From the NCBI GenBank assembly GCA_963170055.1, contig CAUJGJ010000327.1, forward strand, positions 475,001 to 502,500: a stretch of 27,500 nucleotides of DNA, written 5' to 3'. Under the pieces are notes generated by a model that saw nothing but the letters and a program-made list of their open reading frames with translations, was not told where the DNA came from and ran no database searches. This DNA is from Halisarca cf. caerulea (lineage: Eukaryota; Porifera; Demospongiae; Chondrillida; Halisarcidae). Made by a program: the position numbers and the translations under genes. Position 1 is the first letter of the stretch; every line of letters starts with the position of its first letter. This document shows positions 1 through 27,500 of the stretch, in pieces.

Positions 1-83
1 TGTGCAACATGTTGCATGACCACATCAAAGAAATTATCAATGAATGTCATTATTCTGTATTGCTGAGTCACATTAAACTAAAA

Positions 84-293
84 ATGGCTGAATAAACTTG
101 GACTACAGAGAAAGTATCTAAACTAACTGAATATTATGAGGCAATACCATTGCTATGTGATGTAAAACACGATGACTATCATAACAGGGATAAAAGAAGC
201 AAAGCTCTGGATGAAATTTCTAAAGGATTCAATCATTATTCAAAAAAGTGCACTGCACCAAAAAGTGCTAGGACACGACTATGTCCAATGTAG
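84..293 (+). pseudogene. MADF-like DNA-binding domain fragment, broken by a stop
   Basis: Read in frame from ATG 84, codons give MAE, then a TAA stop at 93-95, then an open stretch from Thr/Trp 96 to TAG 291. The part after the stop opens WTTEKVSKLTEYYEAIPLL and continues through a Tyr-His-Asn-Arg-Asp motif to a Lys-Ala-Leu-Asp-Glu-Ile block. That is the layout of the first two helices of a MADF (Myb/SANT-like) domain: W...K...L...Y...P.L......Y.NR..R..A...I. MADF proteins are often carried by PIF/Harbinger transposons, where they bind DNA beside the transposase. Only about half the domain is present, and the stop plus the loss of the third helix point to a dead copy. An exon of a host gene running off the left edge is possible but less likely. 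No transposase is visible. Confidence 0.5.
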
Positions 294-365
294 CACTAAC
301 ACACATGGTACAATACCCTGAACATGGACAATAAGAAGAAGGTTACTAAATGAATAGTCATAGAC

Positions 366-850
366 CTAAACAGGCACACCGCATGGAACTGCATGACGCA
401 TTGCGAAATAATAGTGTTGGTACATGCTGCAGGTATTATGATGGCAGTCCACTTTTATAAATGGAAGCATAGATACTCTAACTATGATGGAAGTCTCTTG
501 CGGCCAGTTGCTCATCCCAGGCTGTGTAAGCAGGGGCTGCCTGATGTGGTCCCAGGCGGGGCATTGTTGCAGCCATTGGCGAACATCCTCCACTTCTCCG
601 CTTTGACACTCATTGCAAACTTTGTCATTCCTTGTCACTCCTCGCCACCTACAACCTCAATCTGTAATTCTGCTGTTCCTTCTCTTAATTTCAATAACAT
701 CGTCCTCTCCCTCTTCTTCACCAAGGCGCAGCTCGATTCTAACTTGAGATCAGCAATCTCCCTGAATATACTCAGCTCTGGCTTGGCTTCCATGTCCTTT
801 GTCATCATTGAAGTCACCCTCCCCCACGCAGTATTCTCCAACATCCCCAA
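366..850 (-). pseudogene. LINE-type reverse transcriptase C-terminal tail, frameshifted
   Basis: Two minus-strand frames abut near 635-640. The upstream piece (850 to 635) contains KPELSIFREIADLKLESSCA and a Leu-Leu-Lys-Leu-Arg-Glu-Gly-Thr block. The downstream piece (638 to 366) contains CNECQSGEVEDVRQWLQQCP followed by a Trp-Asp-His-Ile-Arg motif. Together they match the C-terminal region of non-LTR retrotransposon polyproteins, where a short C-x2-C...W-L-x2-C zinc-binding motif follows the reverse transcriptase. A one-base shift in the Gly-rich stretch separates the two frames, and no polymerase motifs (such as YADD) lie nearby. This is therefore a 5'-truncated, decayed copy. After about residue 45 of the second piece the similarity fades, so its real 3' edge may be near 480. 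Confidence 0.6.
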
Positions 851-1315
851 ATCTCCAAATCAGACAAGTTCTTATTGATAATATTATTATATATAGCTAT
901 AACTAGTGCACACACACTGAACAGCAAGTCTTCTTCAGCCATTTTGGATGAAGATTGCATGCAATATGTTGTAGGTGATGTTACACCAAAATGTTCCATG
1001 CAACAATGTTGTATGGGAGTTGCACTGTGTATGGGGGCCTTAAATTGCATGGATACGTATGAAGCTTGTAGAGAGTGTACACATCTACACTGAACCTACG
1101 TATATTCATATGTCTGTACCTAATCCTATTATGTGGCAGTCTTTTGCTCCCCATTCCCTTACATCTAATACTGTACATTCCTACTGAGTAGGTCAAGGGA
1201 CAGAAGGCTTTTAGATGTGATATTTATAGGTGTATGGAAATTATGCACTTTTCCTTACTTTTGGCTACATATCATGTACGTACGTACATACGTACATACG
1301 TACGTATGTATATAT
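851..1315. other. No gene seen; AT-rich flank ending in TACGTA repeats
   Basis: Frames here are short and unlike any family I know. A Met-Gln-Cys-Cys-Met reading at 955-1090 is open on the plus strand but has no neighbours or splice signals to support it. 1273-1312 is a run of TACGTACG/TACATACG units that leads directly into the hairpin element. Confidence 0.5.
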
Positions 1316-1317
1316 TA

Positions 1318-1447
1318 GTTGTATCCCTCCCACGTGGGATGTGCAGCTAATACAATCACACTTTTCCTTAGTCATGGGCGTTAGCCCGAGGTGATTAATG
1401 AAAAGTGTGATTGTATGGCTGCACATCCCACTTGGGAGGGATACAAC
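1318..1447. mobile_element. Foldback (hairpin) MITE 1, TA-flanked
   Basis: Near-perfect inverted repeat. The left arm starts GTTGTATCCCTCCCACGTGG (1318) and the right arm ends with its complement, finishing GGGATACAAC at 1447. Arms are about 50 bp. The apex holds GGGCGTTAGCCCGAGG. TA dinucleotides at 1316-1317 and 1448-1449 look like a target duplication, as Tc1/mariner-type elements make. No coding capacity. The left flank is a TACGTA array. Confidence 0.8.
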
Positions 1448-1665
1448 TAAATTATGTCATGGGATGGTACTAATGAATTTGTCCCATACATTGGCCTAGG
1501 TATGATCTTGCGCAATGGTGAGAGGTCAAGTGAAATGAAGTTGATTGTTTGTCAGGACTTCTTAATGACTTGTTTACAAGTGTGGTGTATAGTTAATCAG
1601 AAGTGGTTTGTAGAGCTTTTATAAACCACTTCTTTTCCTTTATTCTACCTGCTCACCATGACACA
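1448..1665. repeat. Dispersed repeat, copy 1 (second copy at 17990-18262)
   Basis: From the right arm of hairpin 1 to about 1665 the sequence reappears at 17990-18262 with the same order of blocks, for example GGTGAGAGGTCAA, GAAGTTGATTGTTTGTCA and CATGACACAAGT. Copy 1 has a small internal hairpin at 1599-1632 (AAGTGGTTTGTAGAGC against GCTTTTATAAACCACTT). Copy 2 has lost one arm of it. The repeat is non-coding. The foldback is therefore one end of a larger repeat, or inserted into it before the copies spread. Confidence 0.8.
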
Positions 1666-1889
1666 AGTGTTTTTACATGTTTGCAAATGAGTACAGTTTG
1701 TTCTACTGTGCATATTGTGTAGGTTTCCAGTACACATGTATGTACGTATACATACGTACATACGTACATGTGTAGATTTTATTGATATGTGCAGTGGAAA
1801 CTGCTAATAGTGTCCTTCGTACATACATTATGTCCTTCAACAGGTGTGTTTATGTACGTATGTCTGTATGGTGCGTATGTACGTACGTA

Positions 1890-1894
<5 letters not shown>

Positions 1895-1944
<50 letters not shown>

Positions 1945-1966
1945 GTGTGTGTGTGTGTGTGTGTGT
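1895..1966. repeat. (GT)n microsatellite
   Basis: GT dinucleotide run broken only by TATGTATG near 1937-1943. It is preceded by TACGTA units and followed by TACACC. Confidence 0.95.
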
Positions 1967-2512
1967 ACACCTGTATACTTACGTACTTAGATTTCCTTTT
2001 CACTGATAGAATTTAGTCTCTGAATGAGCTTTCTTGACATGCCTTCAAAGCCTGAATATCAGGAATATCCTTTTTCATTTAAGTTTTAATCTTCCTACTT
2101 CATTGAAAGAGAATTCTTCTTGTATTGCATATGTACATACGTGCTTAGCTCTTATGTACACCCGTTGAACAATGTGATACATCATACATGGAGTGTTTTG
2201 AAGGGAAGGTCTTGGTGCACCATGTCTTACTGTAGCAGCAGAAAGGTGCACTTTGGTACGCTGTATTCGCTCCACTTGGTATTACTATACGTAGTAGACA
2301 AAGGCATATAGACATATGTACCTACGTACCTACGTACCATATGGTGGACGCACATTATTTTGAACCATTTTGGTATTCTGTGAGTGCAGTGTTGTAAATA
2401 TTATGCTCTGTACTTTGTAAGTTGTACATACGTACATATGTACATATGAATGTGCATATGTACCTACGTATGTACGTACGTATGTATGTACATATGTATT
2501 GTGAATACGTAC
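1967..2512. other. No gene seen; TACGTA-rich flank
   Basis: No coding signal or splice pair that I can support. It contains repeated TACGTA islands at about 2125-2145, 2311-2341 and 2425-2500. The last of these abuts the next foldback element. Confidence 0.5.
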
Positions 2513-2514
2513 TA

Positions 2515-2630
2515 GTTACTACACGGCTGCTTGGGGAGTAACATGTTTACTGGCTGAAAGCGGAGGGCGTGTAGCGCCCGAGGTTTGAGGTCAGTAAACA
2601 TGTTGCTCCCCAAGGAAGCCGTGTAGTAAC
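2515..2630. mobile_element. Foldback (hairpin) MITE 2, TA-flanked
   Basis: Inverted repeat from GTTACTACACGGCTGC (2515) to its complement ending GTGTAGTAAC (2630), arms about 45 bp, with TA at 2513-2514 and 2631-2632. The apex is GGGCGTGTAGCGCCCGAGG, a self-complementary GC-rich loop like that of foldback 1. A damaged relative of the left arm is at 7036-7078. Confidence 0.8.
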
Positions 2631-3699
2631 TAATTTATCTCCTTTTAACACTTAAAATGACAGCTGCTCTGCTATAGTTGCTGTACATTGCCCAAGTTGT
2701 TATTGCGACCTTTTGCACGTTAATTGACAACTATTGATTGTTATGACAAACTGGGCGCTTAGGAAATACTGTCCTGACCACATGGCTGGGTATGGAAAAT
2801 ACTACCCAGGCGGCTCCTTTGATATATGACGTCATCGGGAGATAAATATACGTACATACACATGCTTGTGAAAACCTACATTCGTATGTGCGTATGTATG
2901 TACGCACATGCGTTTGTATACTTGGGCATGTTGATTGTGATTTCATGCTCCCAAATTACCTTTTGTTGCTTTCAGCCACTCAATTCATTTGTCGTGTTAT
3001 TGCCCATTTTGTACAAGCTGTTCTTTTCTTGCACTGTCTGTGCAGACGTGTGTGCCGACCTGCGTATGTAGATTGCATGAGTCCATTAGTTGTTTGTATG
3101 TACGTAATTGAAGCAGTACATTATTTTCATTAGGAAGTAATGTGTTTGTCTCAGGTTTCCTGATGTGTCTCGCCTGTGTTAGTTTTGTTCTGGTTGCCAT
3201 GGAAGTTTACATGAAGCCTTACAATTCCATGCACATTGGCAGTTCTGGTGTGTTTTCTGACTGACTGGTGTTTGTGTGGCTTCCTATGCCTTTTTAAGTA
3301 TGTAGGTATGTGCGTACGTGCACACATGTGTAAAGATTGCAGTTGTATACTACAAGACAGTATGTGTATGCATGTACATACGTATGTACATATGTGTGTG
3401 TGTGTATTTGTGTGTGTGTGCATGCGTGCATATGTGGGTTTGTGGATTATTTGAGACTGGTCAATTGTACCAACTTGCGTGTGTAAATACTTATATGTAT
3501 GTACGTAAAGTATGTCTATGTTTTGTGCTTATTCACCTACCTATGTATGCATGTATGCTCAAGATGAATGCATGATTGTTTATTGAATACACCCGTTAGT
3601 GGGACATTTCATTGTGAGTGACAAAGGTTAAACATCTTTGTTACATACGTACGTATGTCTTGTGCTTGCAGTTATGTATTTCAGCATTTTCTTGTGTGT
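2631..3699. other. No gene seen; repeat tail and TACGTA islands
   Basis: A block at 2743-2775 (GACAAACTGGGCGCTTAGGA) recurs at 7082-7110, so foldback 2 has a tail that travels with it. Frames with runs of Cys/Val/Tyr/Thr here are translations of TATGTACG repeats, not genes. Pyrimidine-AG sites exist but none pairs with an open, donor-bounded segment. Confidence 0.5.
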
Positions 3700-3716
3700 A
3701 TGTGTGCGTGTGTGTG

Positions 3717-3811
<95 letters not shown>
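3700..3811. repeat. (GT)n microsatellite
   Basis: About 110 bp of GT repeat with rare TATG, GCGT or GCAT interruptions, ending at TTGCTACC. Confidence 0.95.
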
Positions 3812-3812
<1 letters not shown>

Positions 3813-5013
3813 GCTACCAACCCTTGCAGCCTTTATCATGCAATGGAGGTATGTTATTAGTCAAGTGTTGAAACCACACTTATTCACACAACTGATGTGT
3901 GGTGTGCTAACCTTCTCCACATGGCGGAGCGGTGTTAGCCTCCTGAATGGTACATAGTGCTGAGGTATGTGTTGTTGCTATGGATTGGGTTCCCTCAGTC
4001 CTGCACACTTCTGTGCTACGTACGTAAGTGGACAGACGAACTTACTGTATGTGTGTACGTACGTATGTACATGTGTATGTACTGTATGTACGCATGTGTG
4101 TGTGAGTGTATTGGTTTACGAACGTTTTGCAGCTGAAATTACGGGTGTAATTCGGCAGTCAGTATGGTAAGACCACTTGGAGAGCATGACCACCTGTCTA
4201 TAGTGGCCACTGTAGGCTGCGCCATCACCTACGTACATACCTTAGTGATAGTGAAGCACCACCTGTCAGCAAAAAACATCACCTTCATTTGATCCCTTGA
4301 GTTGTAGACATGTTTTGCTGTGCATGTACATACGAACATACGTACGTATGTAGCTTGTACATATGTTCGTATGTACACTGTACAAGCTACTGTATGTGCT
4401 GTAGTTATTCTGCAAGAATTTTGACAGGCTGCCATGTGTGTTAGCCTCAACTGCATTAAACAAGTGATGGGCACACCTTGGGTGTGATTCCACGCAGAGG
4501 ATGCCAACTCTGAAGTTCAGAATCTGTTGATTGACTGACTAGTACTTTATTGTGTTTTCTACAAGCGTAAGTATACGTACATACTTACGTACGTACATGT
4601 ATGTATGTATGTTCAGTATGTGTGGGGTGTACACATGCACGTATGTGTGGTGTGTGTTTCTGTGCTAACATTCCTGGGATTGTCTACTTTTTATCCATTC
4701 ACACGAGCTCAAAGTTCCACTGTCTGCTCTTGTCTGAGCGTTGGGTTCACACTTTCCTGGTTGTACGCACTAATCAATTACAATGCTAGTCATCATATTT
4801 TTTAATTGCGTATGTACGTATGTATGTACATACTTACGTACGTACGTGTGATCAAAAGTGTGAAGTGCTAATGTACATACTGTATGTACATACATACATA
4901 ATTGTTGATGAGTAATTGCTTTGATACGTATGTACCAAATACGCTTTGATTTTCATAGAGGGGAGCTTTCGTGGATCTTAGATTTTAACGATTGTCATGC
5001 TTTTATTTTCGCA
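3812..5013. other. No gene seen; TACGTA islands and a lone minisatellite-like unit
   Basis: 4188-4212 carries ACCACCTGTCTATAGTGGCC, which is the reverse complement of the unit of the minisatellite at 16571-17110. TACGTA islands occur at about 4018-4090, 4573-4612 and 4808-4850. I see no supported exon. A 19-nt segment at 3831-3849 has an acceptor-like and a GTATGT donor-like edge, but is too short to call. Confidence 0.45.
4326..4390. repeat. Compound stem-loop with TACGTA core
   Basis: Two inverted pairs interleave. GTACATACGAACATA (4326-4340) pairs with its complement at about 4363-4377, and GTAGCTTGTACA (4350-4361) pairs with TGTACAAGCTAC (4379-4390). The region can fold as alternative stems. 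Confidence 0.7.
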
Positions 5014-5151
5014 GATGGCCATGTTATGGCACTGCACAAGAACGAAATTATTTTATTTTGCGGATGTCTTTTATTGCCTTATTAGTACAGTACGCCCTGG
5101 TTCATCCAGCCCCCATGCAGGACACCTCAATCAACTACAGGCAGTGTTTTC
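5014..5151 (+). CDS. Candidate leader exon (signal peptide?), weak
   Basis: A pyrimidine-rich acceptor ending TTTTATTTTCGCAG (5000-5013) precedes an open segment. From ATG 5064 it reads MSFIALLVQYALVHPAPM, a short hydrophobic stretch followed by Pro-rich polar residues, which could be a signal peptide. The frame reaches a possible donor at 5152 (GTATAA) in phase 1, which would fit the phase-1 exons downstream. Against it: the donor is poor, a second frame starting at ATG 5014 is also open, and the hydrophobic core is short. The same frame also opens upstream (WPCYGTAQERNYFILR). I propose it only because the receptor needs a secretion signal and none better was found in the window. Confidence 0.22.
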
Positions 5152-5220
5152 GTATAATTACGTACGTACGTACTTGTGTCTGTAATCGGTGCTAATGTGT
5201 GGTACATTATTGGTCTATAG

Positions 5221-5338
5221 CCGTACCATGTTGTGTGTGGGCGTGTACAAAGTCTTGCATGTTGGAGTGTACCCACCACCATTGTTGAATCCAAGTGTAA
5301 CTATTTCAAGACTAGCCCTAAGTCATTGCGTATTGTTT
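5221..5338 (+). CDS. Candidate exon, Cys-containing, weak
   Basis: Open segment between TCTATAG (5214-5220) and a strong donor GTAAGT at 5339. Read from CCG 5221 it contains VVCGRVQSLACWSVP and SKCNYFKTSPKSLRIV, and ends in phase 1, as do the neighbouring extracellular exons. The acceptor has a poor pyrimidine tract and the start would be phase 0, which needs a phase-0 exon before it. No family is recognised. Confidence 0.25.
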
Positions 5339-5828
5339 GTAAGTTGTTACCAGTGTTGTACATATGTACATGTGTGCTCGTTTGTACATACGTACGTACG
5401 TATGTGCGTATGTAGACAACATACGTATCTATACTACTTACGTACGTACATATGTTTTTCACTGTGACTGTATTTGGGTGGCCCCCACCCCCTCAAAAAA
5501 TGTAGCTGATGATTCCTAGTGAATTGTACATATGTATGCAATGCTCTCACTACTTCATTGTCTGGAGCGGGTGACTTGGTCACCCCCCCCCCCCTGACTT
5601 GGTGTACGTACATGCAGAACACACAGGAAGTACGTGTACCATTTCTTAACAATTGCCTTGTCACTATATTATCCTTCATTTAGTGAGAAAAGTCAGGTAC
5701 GTACATACGTATGTAAGCATGTACATACATACATATGTTTGTACGTACGTACCTACGTAGATACGTACGTACGTATTTGGATGAAACTCTACTACGTATT
5801 TAGGTATTATTTCCTTTCTTTTCCGTAG

Positions 5829-5924
5829 CTCCTTTCAAGTGCCCTCTGATGATGTTTCTCCTCAATGATTCTTGTGTGAGCGAATGTCCTGGTTCTTTAA
5901 TTGGGGATGTAGCCAATCGGATTT
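5829..5924 (+). CDS. Furin-like Cys-rich repeat exon, probable N-terminal part of the receptor
   Basis: This is a 96-nt, phase 1-1 exon. The acceptor has a long pyrimidine tract (TTTCCTTTCTTTTCCGTAG) and the donor is GTAAGT at 5925. The translation has FKCPLMMFLLNDSCVSECPG followed by SLIGDVANRI, and a final Cys is formed if it is spliced to 7836. The spacing CP...F....CV.ECP..LIGD..NR.C is that of furin-like/growth-factor-receptor Cys-rich repeats, which lie in extracellular parts of membrane proteins. The phase lets it join 7836 or 8534 directly, so it likely belongs to the adhesion GPCR gene 2.6 kb downstream. That link is inferred, and a separate small gene is the alternative. Neighbouring repeats usually come in series, so more such exons may lie off the window or be too diverged to see. 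Confidence 0.6.
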
Positions 5925-5950
5925 GTAAGTTGTGCTTGTGAACCTTACAT

Positions 5951-6058
5951 ACGTACGTACGTATGTACACACACACGTACACACAGACACACACACAGAC
6001 ACGGACATTCATGCACACACACACACACATACGTACACACAAATGTGCATGCACACCA

Positions 6059-6097
<39 letters not shown>

Positions 6098-6135
6098 ACA
6101 CACACATACGTACACACAAATGCGCATGCACACCA

Positions 6136-6212
<77 letters not shown>
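5951..6212. repeat. Compound (CA)n array with an internal ~78-bp duplication
   Basis: CA repeats interrupted twice by the same block, ACATACGTACACACAAATG followed by GCATGCACACCACAAACAC, at about 6027-6066 and 6105-6144. The second copy has G-to-C at one site (TGTGCATG against TGCGCATG). The duplication is local, probably by slippage or unequal exchange. The long His-Thr and Val-Cys readings across it are not genes. Confidence 0.95.
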
Positions 6213-6214
<2 letters not shown>

Positions 6215-7035
6215 CTTCACTACTGTCCCTTTTGCCAGAAGTTACATACAGGCATATGTAATATGTAAATGTACGTACATAAGTGCGTACATGTGAGATG
6301 TTTCTGTTTAACGGCTTTTATACGTTCATGTTAATGTACATACAAACTTACTTGAGATCAGTGTACGTATGGTAGGTATGTGTGCACATACACATGTGAA
6401 CATGCCAGATGTATGTGCAAACAGTTTGTGCTCATATATACGTACGTATGTAATTAGGTACTGTATAGGATGGGTATAAGTACACCCTCGCATGCATACA
6501 CCAAGGCAACAGTTACTCTTACTATACATACGTACGTATGACCTCATCACCTGATACTATTCACTGTTACCTGAGAGAGTGAAATGGTGTGACTGTCGCA
6601 GCATATCCTCAAAAAGTCTGGTGGTTAGCTAGATAGGAATGAAACCACTGCATGTACGTATCTACGTACATGTATGCACACACATGTATGTATGTACGTA
6701 TATATGCATGTAGATGTACGTATATATTCACACACACATACATATGTATGTACGTACGTGCATACATATGTACATATGTGACCGATTTCCTGCCTAGTCC
6801 ATAGTATGCGAAGAAGTGATGCAACCGACTCACGATGCTGTTGGCTCCTTTTCCTCAGTCTGATGCTTCGTCTGTTAAACTAATGCATGTATAGGTATAG
6901 GTGTGTGTTGCACACGTACATACGTGTATTGATAACATTTGCACATGGTCTGAATATACTACAGTAGTATCAAAAAACCCTGCATACATCTGTGTGTAAA
7001 TATCATGTATGTACGTATGTACGTACATACGTACT
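6213..7035. other. No gene seen; TACGTA-rich stretch
   Basis: It contains TACGTA/TATGTA islands at 6268-6290, 6437-6452, 6525-6540, 6650-6790 and 7003-7033. A TTTTCCTCAG acceptor-like site at 6847-6856 is followed by 30 open bases in phase 0 only, which does not fit the phase-1 exons on either side. Confidence 0.45.
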
Positions 7036-7270
7036 AGTTACCAGATGGCTCCTTGGGGAGTAACATGTTTATTGGCCGAGTGACAAACTGGGTACTTAGC
7101 GAATACTGTCTAAACCGAACACCCTTGGGACCAAAGAAATGGTTCAGTTTAGAGAGGTTTCCGGATTAGAGGGGTTCTATATGTACAGCAAATATAGAGA
7201 GCAGGACTTGAAAACATGTCCAGTTTTGGGTTTCAGAATACAGAGGGTTCGGTTTAGAGAGGTTTCACTG
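7036..7270. mobile_element. Composite: broken foldback 2 arm joined to pogo-like MITE
   Basis: 7036-7078 repeats the left arm of foldback 2 (GTTAC...CTTGGGGAGTAACATG) behind a TACGTA array and a TA. 7082-7110 repeats the tail block seen at 2743. From about 7104 an inverted-repeat element begins (CTAAACCGAACACCC) and ends with GGGTTCGGTTTAGAGAGG followed by TTTCACTG at 7270 and a TA. The middle carries internal echoes of the same TTTAGAGAGG end. Non-coding. Confidence 0.65.
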
Positions 7271-7272
7271 TA

Positions 7273-7720
7273 CATGCTTGAGCCTAAATTATTCAGCAGT
7301 TATGTAAAAAACTGGGATAGTCATACGCACACCTAAGAATATGTAAGTACACCTTGTTCTCGTCCTACATCATGTGCTGCCTGATTTTGACACTGGGGAT
7401 ATAGCAAGTACTGATTGTAACCACTCCATTTTTTGCTATGGCATGTGGTACGCACGTACGTATGTACTTGCCATGTTCCACACAAGGAAGTGTCCATTGT
7501 TGTTCATTAACACTCTTGTTCTGAGCCAGTACATGTATACATACGTACATGCATGCGTACAAAGACAAGTGCGTATGTGTATGTACGTACGTATGTCTGT
7601 ACAATGTTGTATGTACGTACATATATCATTATATATACATATGTACGTATGTATAATGCATACATTTAAATTCTTATGACACCGTACTAATATGTGTACT
7701 GGTCCTCCCAGATGTTCTTG

Positions 7721-7721
<1 letters not shown>
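7273..7721. other. No gene seen; TACGTA islands
   Basis: Islands at 7449-7467, 7537-7560 and 7571-7655. No supported coding or splice signal. Confidence 0.45.
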
Positions 7722-7722
<1 letters not shown>

Positions 7723-7784
<62 letters not shown>

Positions 7785-7800
7785 CGTGTGTGTATGCGTG
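7723..7800. repeat. (GT)n microsatellite just upstream of a candidate exon
   Basis: GT run with a few GCGT/TATG breaks, ending about 35 bp before the acceptor of the 7836 microexon. GT-rich RNA that close to a pyrimidine tract could affect recognition of the exon. That is inference. Confidence 0.95.
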
Positions 7801-7835
7801 CAGATTTCACCTGTTCTTTTCTTTTTTTGTAACAG

Positions 7836-7874
7836 GTAGTGAGAAAGCTGAATTCAAAGATCCCAAATCACGAT
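7836..7874 (+). CDS. Candidate 39-nt microexon of the receptor
   Basis: A strong acceptor (CTGTTCTTTTCTTTTTTTGTAACAG read as two pyrimidine blocks ending at 7835) is followed by 39 open bases and a GTAAGA donor at 7875. The phase is 1 at both ends. The residues are SEKAEFKDPKSR, a charged linker. Spliced after the furin-like exon, its first two bases complete a Cys codon, which supplies the sixth cysteine-like position of that repeat. Spliced to 8534, it yields Phe then LDGMQ. A length divisible by three means it could also be skipped without changing the frame. Confidence 0.5.
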
Positions 7875-7897
7875 GTAAGATCAATGGTCACCATATA

Positions 7898-8126
7898 CTG
7901 TAAAACTCTCCAATCTGACACTCAATACACCTTTAGTGTAAGGAGGTTGTTGGATTACAGCATGATGATTAATATTCTCCAGTGATGATTAATATTCTCC
8001 AGTGATGATTAACATTTTCCAGTGCCAGACTGTACCATATATGTCCATACATCAGTCAGGTTAAAAAGGAAGTCAGATTATAGAGGTGTCAGGTTAAAGA
8101 GGTGTCAGATTACAGAGGTTTCCCTG
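7898..8126. mobile_element. Pogo/Tc1-like MITE with internal triplicate
   Basis: Terminal inverted repeats: CTGTAAAACTCTCCAATCTG at the left, and CAGATTACAGAGGTTTCCCTG at the right (given as its own strand, one base over its core). TA flanks are at 7896-7897 and 8127-8128. Inside, a 20-bp unit (GATGATTAATATTCTCCAGT) is repeated three times at 7965-8024. Near the right end GAGGTGTCAG is also repeated. The element begins only 23 bp after the 7836 microexon donor. Confidence 0.7.
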
Positions 8127-8128
8127 TA

Positions 8129-8533
8129 TGGTGTGCATACGTTAGTATGTACGTAACTCATTGTGCATTATACAGATGTACATATGTATGTACCAGTGTG
8201 TACGTATGTATTGCCATGCACTACATGTTTGCATACATACGTACGTATGTACATATGTACGTACGTATGCATAATGCTTGTAGGTATGTGTGTACGTATG
8301 TACGTATGTTCGTGTGTACCGTGTGTACCGTATGTCTGTTCCTTTCTATGTGCATTGAGCAGCTTCTGTGTGTAACAATGACCTGGAGTGTAGGCTTTGT
8401 ATGATGAAATTGTTGGCTGTGAATGTGAGCATACATACGTACATACGTATGTGGGTGTAGTGTTAGATTTCTGGAGGTGTTGATATGTACATGTGTACAG
8501 TACGTACGTATGTTTCCTTTGCATTTTCTTTAG
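8129..8533. other. No gene seen; TACGTA islands before the first firm exon
   Basis: Islands at 8148-8160, 8175-8212, 8233-8270, 8291-8312 and 8432-8452. The acceptor of the first firm exon closes the stretch (TTTGCATTTTCTTTAG). Confidence 0.5.
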
Positions 8534-27110
<18,577 letters not shown>

Positions 27111-27500
27111 TCAGCTTTGACGGACAAGAACTAAAATCTTCAAATGATTGCTTTCTCATCATCTTCAGTTCATCTTTTAAGTTGTGGATACCACATTTTG
27201 ATATTCATCTATTATCATTACATGCCTGTTATATGAACGTATTGTATATACACCCAGCAGATCATTGTGTGTGCGTGTTTGATACTCATGAACTTCATCC
27301 ATCCATTATGTATTTATATTATTGACATTCATATTGTTTCATTGATGTGCATAGGATGTTATTAGATTTTGTGCATGTATATATTGCCGGATTTATCAAC
27401 ATTTATTTTTTACACTTAAGAACATTTCTATTAATGTAATATCACATCGATCTGCATGCATGAAACTATATAAACTGCATGTTGTACAATGTCATAATTA
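27111..27500 (+). other. Probable 3' UTR
   Basis: AT-rich and free of microsatellites. No AATAAA is present. A TATAAA variant at 27469-27474 is the only polyadenylation-like hexamer seen near the window end, so the true end may lie beyond. Confidence 0.5.

Noticed and set aside
5800..6261. Long open frames rich in Cys-Val or His-Thr across CA/GT arrays (also at 14590-14896, 23765-24150, 3618-3957, 10058-10428)
   Set aside because: They are translations of dinucleotide repeats, open in several frames on both strands, with no domain or splice support.
6838..6890. 30-nt exon after TTTTCCTCAG
   Set aside because: Open only in phase 0 or 2 to a poor donor. It cannot be joined between the phase-1 exons.

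Overview
The window is eukaryotic (metazoan) genomic DNA dominated by one large plus-strand gene. Its firm part is 29 coding exons between 8534 and 27110, all joined by GT-AG introns with matching phases. They encode an adhesion-class G-protein-coupled receptor (aGPCR) of about 1,250 residues before any missing N-terminus. Domain order is: an uncharacterised beta-rich module, two immunoglobulin-like domains, one fibronectin type III domain, four calcium-binding EGF domains, a GAIN domain of about 280 residues ending in a GPS with the His-Leu/Thr cleavage site, seven transmembrane helices, and a cytoplasmic tail of about 127 residues. The stop codon is at 27108-27110.

Upstream of 8534 the start is not certain. 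A well-bounded exon at 5829-5924 encodes a furin-like Cys-rich repeat. A 39-nt microexon sits at 7836-7874. Both are phase 1-1 and join in frame to the rest. A weak leader candidate lies at 5014-5151 and a weak extra exon at 5221-5338. A further 21-nt phase 1-1 microexon candidate (11786-11806) lies between the FN3 and EGF exons, and a possible alternative terminal exon lies at 10422-10585.

The left end (1-850) holds transposon debris: a MADF-like DNA-binding domain fragment with an in-frame stop, and, on the minus strand, a frameshifted tail of a LINE-type reverse transcriptase. The rest is repeat-rich intron or flank: long (GT)n/(CA)n tracts, three minisatellites, foldback hairpin elements with TA duplications and a GC-rich loop, many pogo/Tc1-like MITEs whose ends read CAGTg-AACCTC-, and one PIF/Harbinger-like MITE nested in another MITE. 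Short islands of TACGTA/TACATA/TATGTA occur almost everywhere and often flank the TA-target elements.

The organism is probably an early-branching animal. A sponge is my best guess, from the short introns, the unusual Ig-FN3-EGF-GAIN receptor and the MITE load, but nothing in the window fixes the taxon. No tRNA, rRNA, CRISPR array or second intact gene was seen.
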